A DNA stretch of 64,000 nt, taken from the NCBI RefSeq assembly GCF_000332135.1, contig NZ_KB235896.1:1809403-1873402 (forward strand). Reading direction: 5' to 3'. The notes under the pieces are model-generated. The model did no database searches, was not told the origin of the DNA, and saw only the letters and a list, made by a program, of their open reading frames with translations. The DNA comes from Anabaena sp. PCC 7108. GTDB taxonomy: Bacteria; Cyanobacteriota; Cyanobacteriia; Cyanobacteriales; Nostocaceae. This document shows, one piece after another, positions 17,996 through 27,899 of this stretch (position 1 is its first letter; each line of letters begins with the position of its first letter). A program made the position numbers and the translations under genes.

Positions 17996-18907
17996 TTACT
18001 CATCTGTAAAATAGTCGGAGTCTATCTTTTTGATTTCATAAATGGATACAGTTGATACACCAACATTATTATCAATCATTAATTGAGCTAATTCTTGTCC
18101 ATCTATCAATACAATCTTACTATCTATTATCGATACATAGTCTTTAGCATCTTGGGAAAATTTAGAAGTAGTAATAAAAACTCCTTTTCTGGCACGTTGT
18201 CCATGTAAAGCACCGACAAATTTTTGAATTTCTGGTCTACCGACAACTGTATTATCCCAGCGTTTAGCTTGAATATAAACAATATCTAAACCTAATTTAT
18301 CTTCTTTAATTATGCCATCAATTCCACAATCACCACTTTTACCAATAGCTCTTCCAGCATCGCGTCTTGAGCCACCATAACCCATTTTTAATAGTAAATC
18401 TACTACGAGACGTTCAAAAAAATCAGCAGAACAGCCTTTTACACGGTTAAGTAAATCAAGTTCTAGTTCTTTCTTAATTTTTTGATATCCAAATTCCAGA
18501 GATTCTTGAGGAGTATTTCCGGCAATTTCTTCAGCATCTAATTCAGATTTATCATTATCTTTTTTTGTTGTTCTAAATTGAATAAATTCAGGAAATTGAT
18601 TGAGAAATTTGATATTTATTACTGTTGTATTTTTATCTAATACTTCCATCCCTCTATCAGTAATTTTAAAAAATCCTCTTTTGGGATCTTCTAATAAACC
18701 TGCTTTTTTTAAATGAGTTTTTGACCAACCTACCCGATTATCAAAAATTGCTTGTTGTCCACTAGGTAAGAGTTCTTTCCTTTCTTCATTACTTAAGTTA
18801 AACACATCAGCTAAATATGAAATTGCTTCCCTTAAAGAATGTTCTTTTCCATCACTTGCATACTTGAGTAAAGGAAGCATTACTAATTGAAAATCAGGAA
18901 TTGCCAT
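17996..18907 (-). CDS. Mrr-type restriction endonuclease
   Basis: This 303-residue protein has an N-terminal winged-helix Mrr_N part (LPLLKYASDGKEHSLREAIS, and GWSKTHLKKAGLLEDPKRGF). The C-terminal Mrr catalytic domain has the PD-(D/E)xK-type motif CGIDGIIKEDKLGLDIVYIQ followed by AKRW (D...QxK), plus VGRPEIQKFVGALHGQRARK and GVFITTSKFSQDAKDYV. Mrr enzymes cut modified (methylated) foreign DNA without a partner methyltransferase, and none is adjacent here. It starts at ATG 18907. It is low in GC, like its flanks. Confidence 0.92.
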   Translation of the reverse strand: MAIPDFQLVMLPLLKYASDGKEHSLREAISYLADVFNLSNEERKELLPSGQQAIFDNRVGWSKTHLKKAGLLEDPKRGFFKITDRGMEVLDKNTTVINIKFLNQFPEFIQFRTTKKDNDKSELDAEEIAGNTPQESLEFGYQKIKKELELDLLNRVKGCSADFFERLVVDLLLKMGYGGSRRDAGRAIGKSGDCGIDGIIKEDKLGLDIVYIQAKRWDNTVVGRPEIQKFVGALHGQRARKGVFITTSKFSQDAKDYVSIIDSKIVLIDGQELAQLMIDNNVGVSTVSIYEIKKIDSDYFTDE

Positions 18908-19228
18908 TTTTTTACTGCTGTCAAAAAATAAAGATGCTACTTGATACTTAATATCAACAATACATCATTCAATAAGTATTGACAACTACTTTAAACCTAT
19001 GACATTATATAAATAAACAAAACAGAATTTGGTTTAAGTCTTAGTGGTGGTAATTTAGTATAACAACAATATTCCTACTTCTAAAACTGTAAACAAGACA
19101 AGCAAATTGATAACTTGGTAATGGAGAGTCATAAGAAAATAGCGTTTTCAGCTATTAATATCCATTACTAATGATGGTTAATTTACTTTTACTATCCAGT
19201 CAAAAATAAAAAAAATAGATACGCAATA
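18908..19228. other. Intergenic region between the Mrr and RNase III genes (divergent)
   Basis: No gene or clear repeat is visible. It is AT-rich and presumably carries the two divergent promoters. Confidence 0.4.
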
Positions 19229-19921
19229 ATGACAAATGACACAATAGACAAACTTCTCACATTTCAAAATGAAAAACTTCTCCGTCAAGCCCTCACTCAC
19301 CGTTCTTATGTCAACGAACACCCTGAAGAAGGGGAACACAACGAACGTCTAGAATTCCTCGGTGATGCTATCCTCAATTTCTTAAGCGGTGAATATCTCT
19401 ATAAAAGTCACCCAGACAAAGGAGAAGATGAATTAACTCGTCGTCGTTCCGCATTAGTAGATGAAAAACAATTAGCAAAATTTGCGATTGAAGTAGGTTT
19501 AGACTTCAGAATGCGTCTAGGACAAGGTGCAATTCGAGATGGAGGATTTCAAAATCCAAATTTACTCAGTAGCACATTTGAAGCAGTGATTGGTGCTTAC
19601 TATCTAGATAATAAGTGCAATATTGAAGCAGTTCGAGATATTGTAAAACTACTTTTTTCGTCTGTACCGGAGAATATTGTTATATCTCGTTCAAATGTAG
19701 ACTCAAAAAATCGCTTTCAGGAATGGGTACAAAGCAGCGGTAATACAAATCCACCTAAATATGTCACAAATCAAATAGGTGGACAGTCTCATACACCAGT
19801 GTTTGAATCTGATGTATTTGAAGTAGTTAATGGATTAGAAATATGGCGTGGAAGAGGACAAGGACGTAATAAAAAAGATGCAGAAAAAGCTGCTGCTGAA
19901 GATGCACTAGCTAAATTGTAA
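19229..19921 (+). CDS. rnc: Ribonuclease III
   Basis: This 230-residue dsRNA endonuclease has the catalytic signature HNERLEFLGDAILNFLSGEY. A C-terminal dsRNA-binding domain (NRFQEWVQSSGNTNPPKYV to GRNKKDAEKAAAEDALAKL) completes it. RNase III trims rRNA precursors and other structured RNA. The second metal-binding motif reads LLSSTFEAVIGAYYLD: the Glu (E117 in E. coli) is present, but the Asp expected three residues earlier (D114) is Ser. Cyanobacteria often carry more than one RNase III, so this may be a specialised copy. It starts at ATG 19229 and is monocistronic. Confidence 0.93.
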   Translation: MTNDTIDKLLTFQNEKLLRQALTHRSYVNEHPEEGEHNERLEFLGDAILNFLSGEYLYKSHPDKGEDELTRRRSALVDEKQLAKFAIEVGLDFRMRLGQGAIRDGGFQNPNLLSSTFEAVIGAYYLDNKCNIEAVRDIVKLLFSSVPENIVISRSNVDSKNRFQEWVQSSGNTNPPKYVTNQIGGQSHTPVFESDVFEVVNGLEIWRGRGQGRNKKDAEKAAAEDALAKL

Positions 19922-19973
19922 AAAATGGTTATTAATTTAATTTAAAAATTAATACTCTCTGTGAAGTACCTAA

Positions 19974-21896
19974 TCAAGCTCTAATTTGAGTATATTGAAG
20001 ATAATAATCAAATCGTTCCCGCAGTTCTTCAATTGTCAAATTCTGAGTCCAATATTCTATTAAAGCGTGACCAAATGCTTCGGCGTTGCGGTCTGGTGTG
20101 TCTGGTGTGGTAGAATTTTCTAGTAATAAAGGCCAGAGAGATAGTAAATCAAAATTGCGTGATTGGGAATTATCAGGATTGAAAAGGGGAAAAAGTTCAT
20201 AAGCCATTTGTAATTTACCAATGACTATAGGTAATTGTTCGACAGGAATTTTTTCTGCAAGAAGATAAGCAAGAGTGGGAGAACCTGTTGATAGAGTAGA
20301 AATAAATTGCAAAACAGGACTTTTAAGAAGTGCGGTAATTCCTTGAGTGGTTGCCATTTGAAAGGTATAATGATCGATAATTTTAGCTGCTGCAACTGTG
20401 CGGATTTCCAGATTACGTAAAAAGCGGGTGAGACGTAATTGTTTTGCGGGAGATATAGCTTCTACTAATCCCCAAGATAACACTTCTACACCCCAAGCAT
20501 GACGACCAGTTTTGATATCACTAGTGACAATTGGTAATACTAAATTACAGAAATTTGCTAAAAGTTGTTTTCGATATTCTGTCGCTTCTCGAATAGAAAT
20601 TTCTTTGGGTTTATTTCCCATTTCCCAATTATAAGGAGGTTCCCATTCACGAATAGGACGCAAACGATCTACTTGAGTAACAATAGTAATGATGGGTAAA
20701 TCTGCGATTTCTGATTTGATATCTTCTAAAAAGTCTACATCCATCTGCAACGCTGGATCAAGTGCGGGAGTAACTAATAACAACAAATCAGCATTTTTGG
20801 CATAATCAATGACTAAATCCCGCAAATCATCACGTTTGACTTGTTCATAACCGGGAGTATCCCAAAGATTGAGAGTTTCTCCGCTTTCCGTTTCCCAATG
20901 ATAATTCTGAATTTTATCTGTACTCGGTAACACATCAACTGCTGCAAGTTCATTTTGAAAAATAGTATTAATTAAACTACTTTTACCTGCACCTGTGCGT
21001 CCGATAATGAGAATATTAAGGGGTTTTTGCTCAACTGTTTCTGGAGGTTCAGCTTGCGTGATAATGTCTCGCAGGGTTTGGGTTTTACCTTGGGGTAGGG
21101 TGGGGGTAGGTAATTCAATTTTAGTACCTGCATAGAGTGCGATCGCTTGTTTGCACAAATTCCGTAAAGCCGCTTCTCGTAATAACTGGCTCAAATTTAT
21201 CAATAATTCTTGAGAAGCGCGATTACTAACACCTGCACTCGCTTTTTTTGCTACTGCTGCAACAGGATTTAATACCCATTGCGCCCAATTCCAAGCTTGC
21301 CAGAATTTACGAGCAGATGGCTCTAACTTACGGTAGACTTGGTATGTTTGATAAGCTTGTCCAACGGTAACTTGATTAAGGACTGGTGATAATTTTTGCA
21401 TCCATTGATCCATATCGTTTACAGTTCCACGAATTAAACCATAAACTTGGGGAATGTAAATGTTGAGTAAGGGATATTTTACTTCGGGATTATAGATATG
21501 GGAAATTGCTACTACTAAATCTTGACATCTTTTCCAAAATGTTTGCCAGTCTTCCCAAATAGGGGAATCATTTTGTGCTGCGGTAAGAACTTTTTGTAAT
21601 TCTGCTTCTACTTGAATAGCGGTATCTCTTCCCGTTGACACATTTATATTATTGTCGTTGCTAGATTCCAATTCTTCCTGCACTTCTGCAAACACAGCTT
21701 CGATTTGATTGACAGCTGGTTTAGTCCAGTGTACCAGCAACCAACGCCAACCGACAAATACAAGAGTGAATAATGCCCAAATCCAACTTAGTCCCCAAGT
21801 GTGAATTTGCATTCCTGCGGAGATGAGTAGGAAGGAGACAATTACCACAATTGGTGAGATGAGGATGATCCATTGCCAGAGTTTTAAACGTATCAT
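19974..21896 (-). CDS. Membrane-anchored Era-like GTPase
   Basis: This 640-residue protein has two N-terminal transmembrane helices (LWQWIILISPIVVIVSFLLI and TWGLSWIWALFTLVFVGWRW), a long helical region, and a central GTPase domain. The domain has G1 NILIIGRTGAGKSSLINTIF, the switch Thr in LPSTDKI, G3 NLWDTPGYEQ, and G4-like TIVTQVDRLRP (TQVD for NKxD). The C-terminal ~170 residues are helical with hydrophobic stretches. It resembles GTPases of the YfjP/Era-like group found in cyanobacteria; the cellular role is unknown. It is convergent with rnc, with a 52-bp gap. It starts at ATG 21896. Confidence 0.82.
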   Translation of the reverse strand: MIRLKLWQWIILISPIVVIVSFLLISAGMQIHTWGLSWIWALFTLVFVGWRWLLVHWTKPAVNQIEAVFAEVQEELESSNDNNINVSTGRDTAIQVEAELQKVLTAAQNDSPIWEDWQTFWKRCQDLVVAISHIYNPEVKYPLLNIYIPQVYGLIRGTVNDMDQWMQKLSPVLNQVTVGQAYQTYQVYRKLEPSARKFWQAWNWAQWVLNPVAAVAKKASAGVSNRASQELLINLSQLLREAALRNLCKQAIALYAGTKIELPTPTLPQGKTQTLRDIITQAEPPETVEQKPLNILIIGRTGAGKSSLINTIFQNELAAVDVLPSTDKIQNYHWETESGETLNLWDTPGYEQVKRDDLRDLVIDYAKNADLLLLVTPALDPALQMDVDFLEDIKSEIADLPIITIVTQVDRLRPIREWEPPYNWEMGNKPKEISIREATEYRKQLLANFCNLVLPIVTSDIKTGRHAWGVEVLSWGLVEAISPAKQLRLTRFLRNLEIRTVAAAKIIDHYTFQMATTQGITALLKSPVLQFISTLSTGSPTLAYLLAEKIPVEQLPIVIGKLQMAYELFPLFNPDNSQSRNFDLLSLWPLLLENSTTPDTPDRNAEAFGHALIEYWTQNLTIEELRERFDYYLQYTQIRA

Positions 21897-22032
21897 TTTT
21901 CAATACCTGTTTTGATGAAAGTTTTTATATCTTTATTGTCAAGGCAATACTGGTATTGTGGATGGTGGATTGATGCTTTACCATTCATGTTACCAGGGAA
22001 ATAACATCCTATACAGATGTTAATATCATTAC

Positions 22033-22527
22033 ATGACAAATACGCAAGATAATTTTAACTATAACGATGAAAATCTGATCAAGGATAGGTTAAAGAACTC
22101 AGCAACTTACATTCGAGATAATATTCTCAAGAAACCCATTCTTGAGCAAAAATTCCCTAAAAGTAATGTGGCAGTCGCTGAAGTACAAATAGGTGATGTA
22201 ATTTTTTGTTTAGGAACTCCGTCTAACAAGAAAACGCTACTTCCCATACCTATCGCAAAGTCAGAAGGAGGACAATTTGAGCCAAAACCGCACCCCCGCA
22301 CCCAACAGTCCACTAATGTTGATGCGGAATACAAAATATTATCCGCAATTGCAAAACATCTAGAAATGAACTACAATCTGGAAGTAGAAGGGTATCTATA
22401 TCTTTATACAGAGCTACACCCTTGCCCAAGTTGTGAAGATGTTATAGAGCAATTCAAGGATAAGTTTAGGAAGATAAAGGTAAAAGTATTTTGGGACTAC
22501 CCCGATGCACCAAAAGTAAAATGGTAA
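22033..22527 (+). CDS. Toxin-type nucleic-acid/nucleotide deaminase domain protein
   Basis: This 164-residue soluble protein has no signal peptide. Its core shows a cytidine-deaminase-fold zinc site: TNVDAEYKILSAIAKHLE (xAE motif with Asp where His is common) and LYTELHPCPSCEDVIEQFKD (PCxxC). The spacing and the EYKIL and VIEQF stretches resemble the BURPS668_1122-type deaminases described from polymorphic toxins (from memory). Unlike those toxins it is a stand-alone protein with no export or pre-toxin domain. It is followed after 55 bp by an unrecognised 291-residue gene and then a 135-residue gene on the same strand. It could be a toxin with immunity genes, a nucleotide-depletion defence enzyme, or an RNA/DNA editor; function is open. 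Confidence 0.7.
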   Translation: MTNTQDNFNYNDENLIKDRLKNSATYIRDNILKKPILEQKFPKSNVAVAEVQIGDVIFCLGTPSNKKTLLPIPIAKSEGGQFEPKPHPRTQQSTNVDAEYKILSAIAKHLEMNYNLEVEGYLYLYTELHPCPSCEDVIEQFKDKFRKIKVKVFWDYPDAPKVKW

Positions 22528-22582
22528 TACTGTTATAAAAATAACTCTAGTTAATTAAATAATCCAGAAAAAGTAGACTTAT

Positions 22583-23458
22583 ATGATAATACAATCAATT
22601 CAAAATAGAAAATATAAACAGAAAATACTAAATACAATTCCTGAAGAATTTCAATTGTTATTTGAGCAAATTAAGCAGGAACATTATGAAGAGTTATATG
22701 AACCAGAAGCTGATGGAACGGATTCACTCCAGGATGCCTTAAAAAAAGGTTTAGAATTGATTCTTCACAGTAATGAAAAATTGGCTTATTGTCGTTCTCT
22801 CTGGATGACACTGATCTTAATTCTATCTGTAGAACCTACTCTAGAATATTATGATCCTAATAATTTATTGCCAAAACAGGTTATCAATTTCATCTCATCT
22901 GTCTTGATCAAGAATATTAATAATAAAATTAATACTAAGATGATTGATAATTATGTACTTGATGAGTTAATAACTGAGATATTTAAATCTCATGAATCTT
23001 ATTTTCAGCATAAAGAAGCGAATTTTCAAGAAATAAATGAAGCCTTAGATGTTTTTTATAATGCGATTAAAGTTATCAAACATGACCAATCAGTAGAAGC
23101 TATTTTAGAAATTTTATATGATTGCTTAGAAGGCTATGCCATTTTTCCAGGTTCTTATGGCAGACGTGAGTTGTTTGACTGGTGGTTATTAGATGTTGTA
23201 CCAGCAAGCTATAATTTATTACCTCCTAAATCATTTTATGTAGTAGAAGGAGTAAAGAATAAGGAAGAAATTAGATTGCGTCAAACTAGATTAGTGAATA
23301 AAATAAGCAAAGAAATCAGGTCTGCTCTACAAGAGTTAGAATCAAAGAAACACAATAATTACATCTTTCCCACTCCTGGAAAACTAAGTAGTAGATCATT
23401 TAAAAATAGTGGTAAAATAGAATATCAATCAAAAATTCCTCAACCAGCGTATTCTTGA
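22583..23458 (+). CDS. Unrecognised 291-residue protein in the deaminase cluster
   Basis: I do not recognise a named family. The protein is soluble and mainly helical, with hydrophobic helix AYCRSLWMTLILILSVEPTL. A striking conserved-looking block is LYDCLEGYAIFPGSYGRREL continuing FDWWLLDVVPASYNLLPPKS (about residues 182-221). The C-terminus is basic and low-complexity (KLSSRSFKNSGKIEYQSK). It sits 55 bp after the deaminase gene and 22 bp before the next gene, all in the same direction, so a three-gene transcript is likely. Position suggests an immunity or partner protein for the deaminase, which is inference only. It starts at ATG 22583. Confidence 0.6.
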   Translation: MIIQSIQNRKYKQKILNTIPEEFQLLFEQIKQEHYEELYEPEADGTDSLQDALKKGLELILHSNEKLAYCRSLWMTLILILSVEPTLEYYDPNNLLPKQVINFISSVLIKNINNKINTKMIDNYVLDELITEIFKSHESYFQHKEANFQEINEALDVFYNAIKVIKHDQSVEAILEILYDCLEGYAIFPGSYGRRELFDWWLLDVVPASYNLLPPKSFYVVEGVKNKEEIRLRQTRLVNKISKEIRSALQELESKKHNNYIFPTPGKLSSRSFKNSGKIEYQSKIPQPAYS

Positions 23459-23480
23459 TAGGGAATTAATAATAATTCGT

Positions 23481-23888
23481 ATGAGTGAAAAAAAAGACAA
23501 TAACCAAGACTTAATAGGTGCATTGGTGCAATCTCTCCAAAATGGTAACTTTGAAGAAGACGAAGAAGAAATTGCGACAGAAAAAGAAAGTTATGGAGAA
23601 GAACACATAACTCAACTACAAACAGCTTGCAATAATTTCCTCAAAAAAGATTCTTTTCAAGTAGGACAATTAGTGAAATGGAAAACAGACCTCAAGAATA
23701 GAAAATATCCTTATAAAAATCAGCCTGCTATTGTTGTAGAAATACTGGATGAGCATATTATTAGTCATGACGAAGAATCTGGTAGTCCCTATTTTCGAGA
23801 AAATCTCGATATCATTTTAGGAATATTGGTTGATGATGATACTTTTCTAACTTTTTACTATGATAGTAGAAGATTTGAGGCTTACTAA
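23481..23888 (+). CDS. Conserved hypothetical protein, third gene of the deaminase cluster
   Basis: This 135-residue acidic, soluble protein has an N-terminal half that is low-complexity and Glu-rich (NFEEDEEEIATEKESYGEE). The C-terminal half looks like a small beta-rich domain: FQVGQLVKWKTDLKNRKYPY, QPAIVVEILDEHIISHDEES and SPYFRENLDIILGILVDDDT, ending TFYYDSRRFEAY. I have a sense that this C-terminal pattern recurs in diverse bacteria, but cannot name it. It lies 22 bp after the preceding gene. Function is unknown; an immunity or regulatory role is inference from position. Confidence 0.6.
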   Translation: MSEKKDNNQDLIGALVQSLQNGNFEEDEEEIATEKESYGEEHITQLQTACNNFLKKDSFQVGQLVKWKTDLKNRKYPYKNQPAIVVEILDEHIISHDEESGSPYFRENLDIILGILVDDDTFLTFYYDSRRFEAY

Positions 23889-23959
23889 ATTAAACTGAGA
23901 TACAAGATAAAATCTTCATCATCATCTCACTTAGTTTGATCTGAATCCTAACTATTAGT

Positions 23960-23988
23960 GCGATGGCTACGCCCGCCGCAGGCATCGC
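23960..23988. repeat. Short palindromic repeat GCGATGGC...GGCATCGC
   Basis: This is a 29-bp, GC-rich, imperfect palindrome (GCGATG at one end, CATCGC at the other, centre CTACGCCCGCCGCAGG) in an AT-rich intergenic region. It is of the kind dispersed in Nostocales genomes. It lies between the deaminase cluster and the aldo/keto reductase. Confidence 0.55.
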
Positions 23989-24041
23989 TCACCCCAACTA
24001 TACTAAACTGCTAATATATGCACTTTTTATAGCCAGTAACA

Positions 24042-25022
24042 ATGCAAACTAATGAAAAAATCTCCCTTCCTGCTATGGGTTGCGGGACTTGGGCATGGGG
24101 AAACCAACTCCTCTGGGGATACAATGAAAGTATGGACGACCAATTACAACAGGTATTTAACCTGTGTGTGAGTAAGGGTGTCACCCTGTTTGATACTGGT
24201 GATTCTTACGGAACGGGAAGATTAAACGGACGTAGTGAGTTACTTTTAGGGCGTTTTGCAAGAGAATACGACGGAATAAATAAAGACAATATTTGCATTG
24301 CCACTAAGCTTGCTGCTTATCCTTGGAGATGGACAAGAAAATCAATTATATCAGCTTGTAATGCTTCTGCAAAACGTTTGGGTAAAAATGTCGATTTAGT
24401 GCAAATGCATTGGTCTACAGCTAATTATGCACCTTGGCAAGAAGTTGGTTTATTAGATGGTTTAGCAGATTTGTATGAACAAGGTTTGGTGAAAGGTGTA
24501 GGATTATCTAATTATGGTACAAAACGACTGCAATGGGTGCATAAAAGGTTTCAGGAACGAGGAATACCAATTAAAACTTTGCAGGTGCAATATTCACTTT
24601 TATCTACCTATCCAGTGACTGAATTAGGGTTAAAAGAAGTTTGTGATGAGTTGGGAATTAAATTAATTGCTTATAGTCCCTTAGCGTTGGGTTTATTAAC
24701 AGGTAAATTTTCCGAAAAAGGTAATTTTCCTAAAGGGATTCGCGGTTTGTTGTGTAAACAATTATTACCAGGAATGAAACCGCTTTTAGGATGTTTGCAA
24801 GAAATAGCAAATACTAGAAATAAAACTATGTCTCAAGTTGCTCTTAATTGGTGTATTAGTAAAGGTACAATTCCCATTCCTGGGGCTAAAAGTGTAGAAC
24901 AAGCAAAAGAGAATATTGGTGCTTTGGGTTGGTTTTTGAGTGATGGTGAAGTGATAGAGTTAGATAATGCTGCTGATAGGGTGGAGAAAAAAATGGTGCA
25001 GAATATTTTTCAGACCAAGTGA
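24042..25022 (+). CDS. Aldo/keto reductase
   Basis: This 326-residue NADPH-dependent oxidoreductase has a TIM-barrel AKR fold. The catalytic tetrad is visible: Asp and Tyr in TLFDTGDSYGTG, Lys in CIATKLAAYPW, and His in LVQMHWSTANY. Cofactor-binding segments are IKLIAYSPLALGLLTGKF and GTIPIPGAKSVEQAKENIGA near the C-terminus. The substrate cannot be told. It starts at ATG 24042 and is followed by a strong intrinsic terminator at 25043. Confidence 0.93.
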   Translation: MQTNEKISLPAMGCGTWAWGNQLLWGYNESMDDQLQQVFNLCVSKGVTLFDTGDSYGTGRLNGRSELLLGRFAREYDGINKDNICIATKLAAYPWRWTRKSIISACNASAKRLGKNVDLVQMHWSTANYAPWQEVGLLDGLADLYEQGLVKGVGLSNYGTKRLQWVHKRFQERGIPIKTLQVQYSLLSTYPVTELGLKEVCDELGIKLIAYSPLALGLLTGKFSEKGNFPKGIRGLLCKQLLPGMKPLLGCLQEIANTRNKTMSQVALNWCISKGTIPIPGAKSVEQAKENIGALGWFLSDGEVIELDNAADRVEKKMVQNIFQTK

Positions 25023-25042
25023 AAACGCGTATTTTTTTAGAG

Positions 25043-25072
25043 AAAGTGCTTACCGAAAGTAAGCACTTTTTC
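25043..25072 (+). terminator. Intrinsic terminator after the aldo/keto reductase gene
   Basis: An 11-bp perfect stem, AAAGTGCTTAC (25043-25053) with GTAAGCACTTT (25059-25069), closes on loop CGAAA and is followed by T residues. It lies 21 bp after the stop codon. Confidence 0.85.
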
Positions 25073-25115
25073 TATGGGCTTGTAATGATTATTCTTCTCT
25101 AAAAAACATTACCTT

Positions 25116-25145
25116 TTGAGTTTTTTTGGGTTGAGTTTTTTTGGG
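25116..25145. repeat. Two tandem 15-bp units TTGAGTTTTTTTGGG
   Basis: Two perfect adjacent copies lie at 25116-25130 and 25131-25145, just after the 3' end of the TauD-family gene. Confidence 0.7.
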
Positions 25146-25167
25146 TAATTTATAATTTGGAAGTCCC

Positions 25168-26076
25168 TTAAGCGGCTACTAAACTGGAGATATATGCAGA
25201 AGAATCACCTTTAATAGCTTCGCTGTGTTTACCGTCAATACCAACAGGAAGATCACCTGCAATTGTTACTCGCTGCACACGACAGGGTTGATCTCCATAA
25301 TCAGCAACAGTATAATGTTGAGTAGCGCAGTTATCCCAAAATGCCACATCTCCAACTTGCCAACGCCAACGCACAGTATTTTCAGGACGGGTTACATGGG
25401 ATTGCAACAAAAGCAGAATATAGGCTGATTTCGTTGGAGATAATCCGCGAAGCTGTCGCACAAAACCACCGATAAACAAACCGCGCTCACCAGTTTCAGG
25501 GTGAAGTCTTACCACTGGATGCAAAGTTTCATATACAGTTGACGTGAAGACATCTCGGTAAGATTTGACAGTTTCAAATATGTCAAATGCTGTTGCATAT
25601 TCATAAGCGTTACTGTGTACAGCCCAAAGTTGGTTAGCTAAATTACGCAAATGCTCTGGTAAATCTTGGTAAGCAGTCGCAGTGTTTGCCCAAATTGTAT
25701 CCCCTCCTGCTGAAGGAATTTCTAGCACCCTCAATACCGAACCAAAAGGTGGACGATCTACAAATGTGACATCCGTATGCCAGTTATTTGCAAGGGCAAC
25801 TGTACGGCTGTAATCTAAATCCAACACTTCTGGATGTCCAGGTAGAGAAGGAACTGTAGGATGTGCAGTAGTGATTTCACCAAAACGACGAGCAAAAGCT
25901 ACTTGTCCGTTGGTATCAAGTTCTTGTCCACGGAAGAAAATGACTTTATATTCAACCAGCGCTTTGCGGATTTCATTGATGATGTCGTCACCAAGATTCG
26001 CACTTAGGTCAACACCTTGAATTTTTGCACCGATACGTCCAGCCACTGGCTCGATTTCTATGTTTTGATAACTCAT
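25168..26076 (-). CDS. TauD/TfdA family Fe(II)/2-oxoglutarate dioxygenase
   Basis: This 302-residue enzyme has a start typical of TauD (IEIEPVAGRIGAKIQGVDLS), then VEYKVIFFRGQELDTNGQVA and RRFGEI. The iron-binding facial triad is visible: HxD in ANNWHTDVTF, and the distal His in NCATQHYTVADYG. A 2-oxoglutarate-binding Arg lies in QPCRVQRVTIAGD. TauD homologues release sulfite from taurine; others use alkyl-sulfates or aryloxyacetates, so the substrate is uncertain. No sulfonate transporter genes lie nearby. It starts at ATG 26076. Confidence 0.92.
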   Translation of the reverse strand: MSYQNIEIEPVAGRIGAKIQGVDLSANLGDDIINEIRKALVEYKVIFFRGQELDTNGQVAFARRFGEITTAHPTVPSLPGHPEVLDLDYSRTVALANNWHTDVTFVDRPPFGSVLRVLEIPSAGGDTIWANTATAYQDLPEHLRNLANQLWAVHSNAYEYATAFDIFETVKSYRDVFTSTVYETLHPVVRLHPETGERGLFIGGFVRQLRGLSPTKSAYILLLLQSHVTRPENTVRWRWQVGDVAFWDNCATQHYTVADYGDQPCRVQRVTIAGDLPVGIDGKHSEAIKGDSSAYISSLVAA

Positions 26077-26584
26077 AAAACGGTAATTGGTAATTGGAGA
26101 TATCTAATCCCTAGTTGTTAGCGACCAATACTTGCTCAATATCCTTTGTTTCCTTGAAAGCTTTGTTGTGATTGCTAAAAAAAGCCAAACCTGCATATAT
26201 ACAGGCATCACCAGTATCAGCTATCAATACAATACTATGCCTAAAATTCAATCTACTAATCATCTATCGAGTTTTTGGAGATTATCTAGCATAATCTCAC
26301 AATACCAGTTAAAAAACAAGTACCTAGCGAAAAATATACTTCTATAAATTTATTATTTACTAATAATTAGATAACCTAAATATAAAAACAACGAAGTGAA
26401 GCACTTTTTTTTCTCATGCTAATAACTACTCAAGAAAATACTGGGAATACTTACCTCAATCATCTTCAGTATGTAATTTTTCTTTTTAAGAAACTATGGC
26501 TGTGATACTCGAACTCCTTATAAAAAAAACAAAAATACCCCCCATTTCTGGAGGGTATTCTTCAGCTATCTGAATCTTTCAGAA
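26077..26584. other. Intergenic region between psbA and the TauD-family gene
   Basis: About 500 bp, AT-rich. Apart from the psbA terminator at its right end I see no credible gene; the short frames lack family features and codon structure. Confidence 0.4.
26522..26559 (-). terminator. psbA intrinsic terminator
   Basis: On the minus strand AATACCC (26559-26553) pairs with GGGTATT (26540-26534), with partial extra pairing inside, followed by TTTGTTTTTTTT. It lies about 25 bp after the psbA stop codon. Confidence 0.8.
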
Positions 26585-27748
<1,164 letters not shown>

Positions 27749-27899
27749 TTACGTTTTTCTCATATAGACTTTTTTAATTATTTTTGAAATGAGATAATAA
27801 TTACTTATGCTTAGATTTCTAGTGTGTCGGTTGATGCAAAGAATTCCAGTTTTGACAAAACTGTTGTTAACACTCTTGAATTCTCAATAGTTGTATGAT

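Noticed and set aside
17996-23888. A single defence island spanning Mrr, RNase III, GTPase and deaminase
   Set aside because: RNase III and the GTPase look like chromosomal genes and gene directions alternate; no shared boundaries or integrase were seen.
26132-26347. 71-residue frame in the psbA/TauD intergenic region
   Set aside because: Random-looking composition with no family features.
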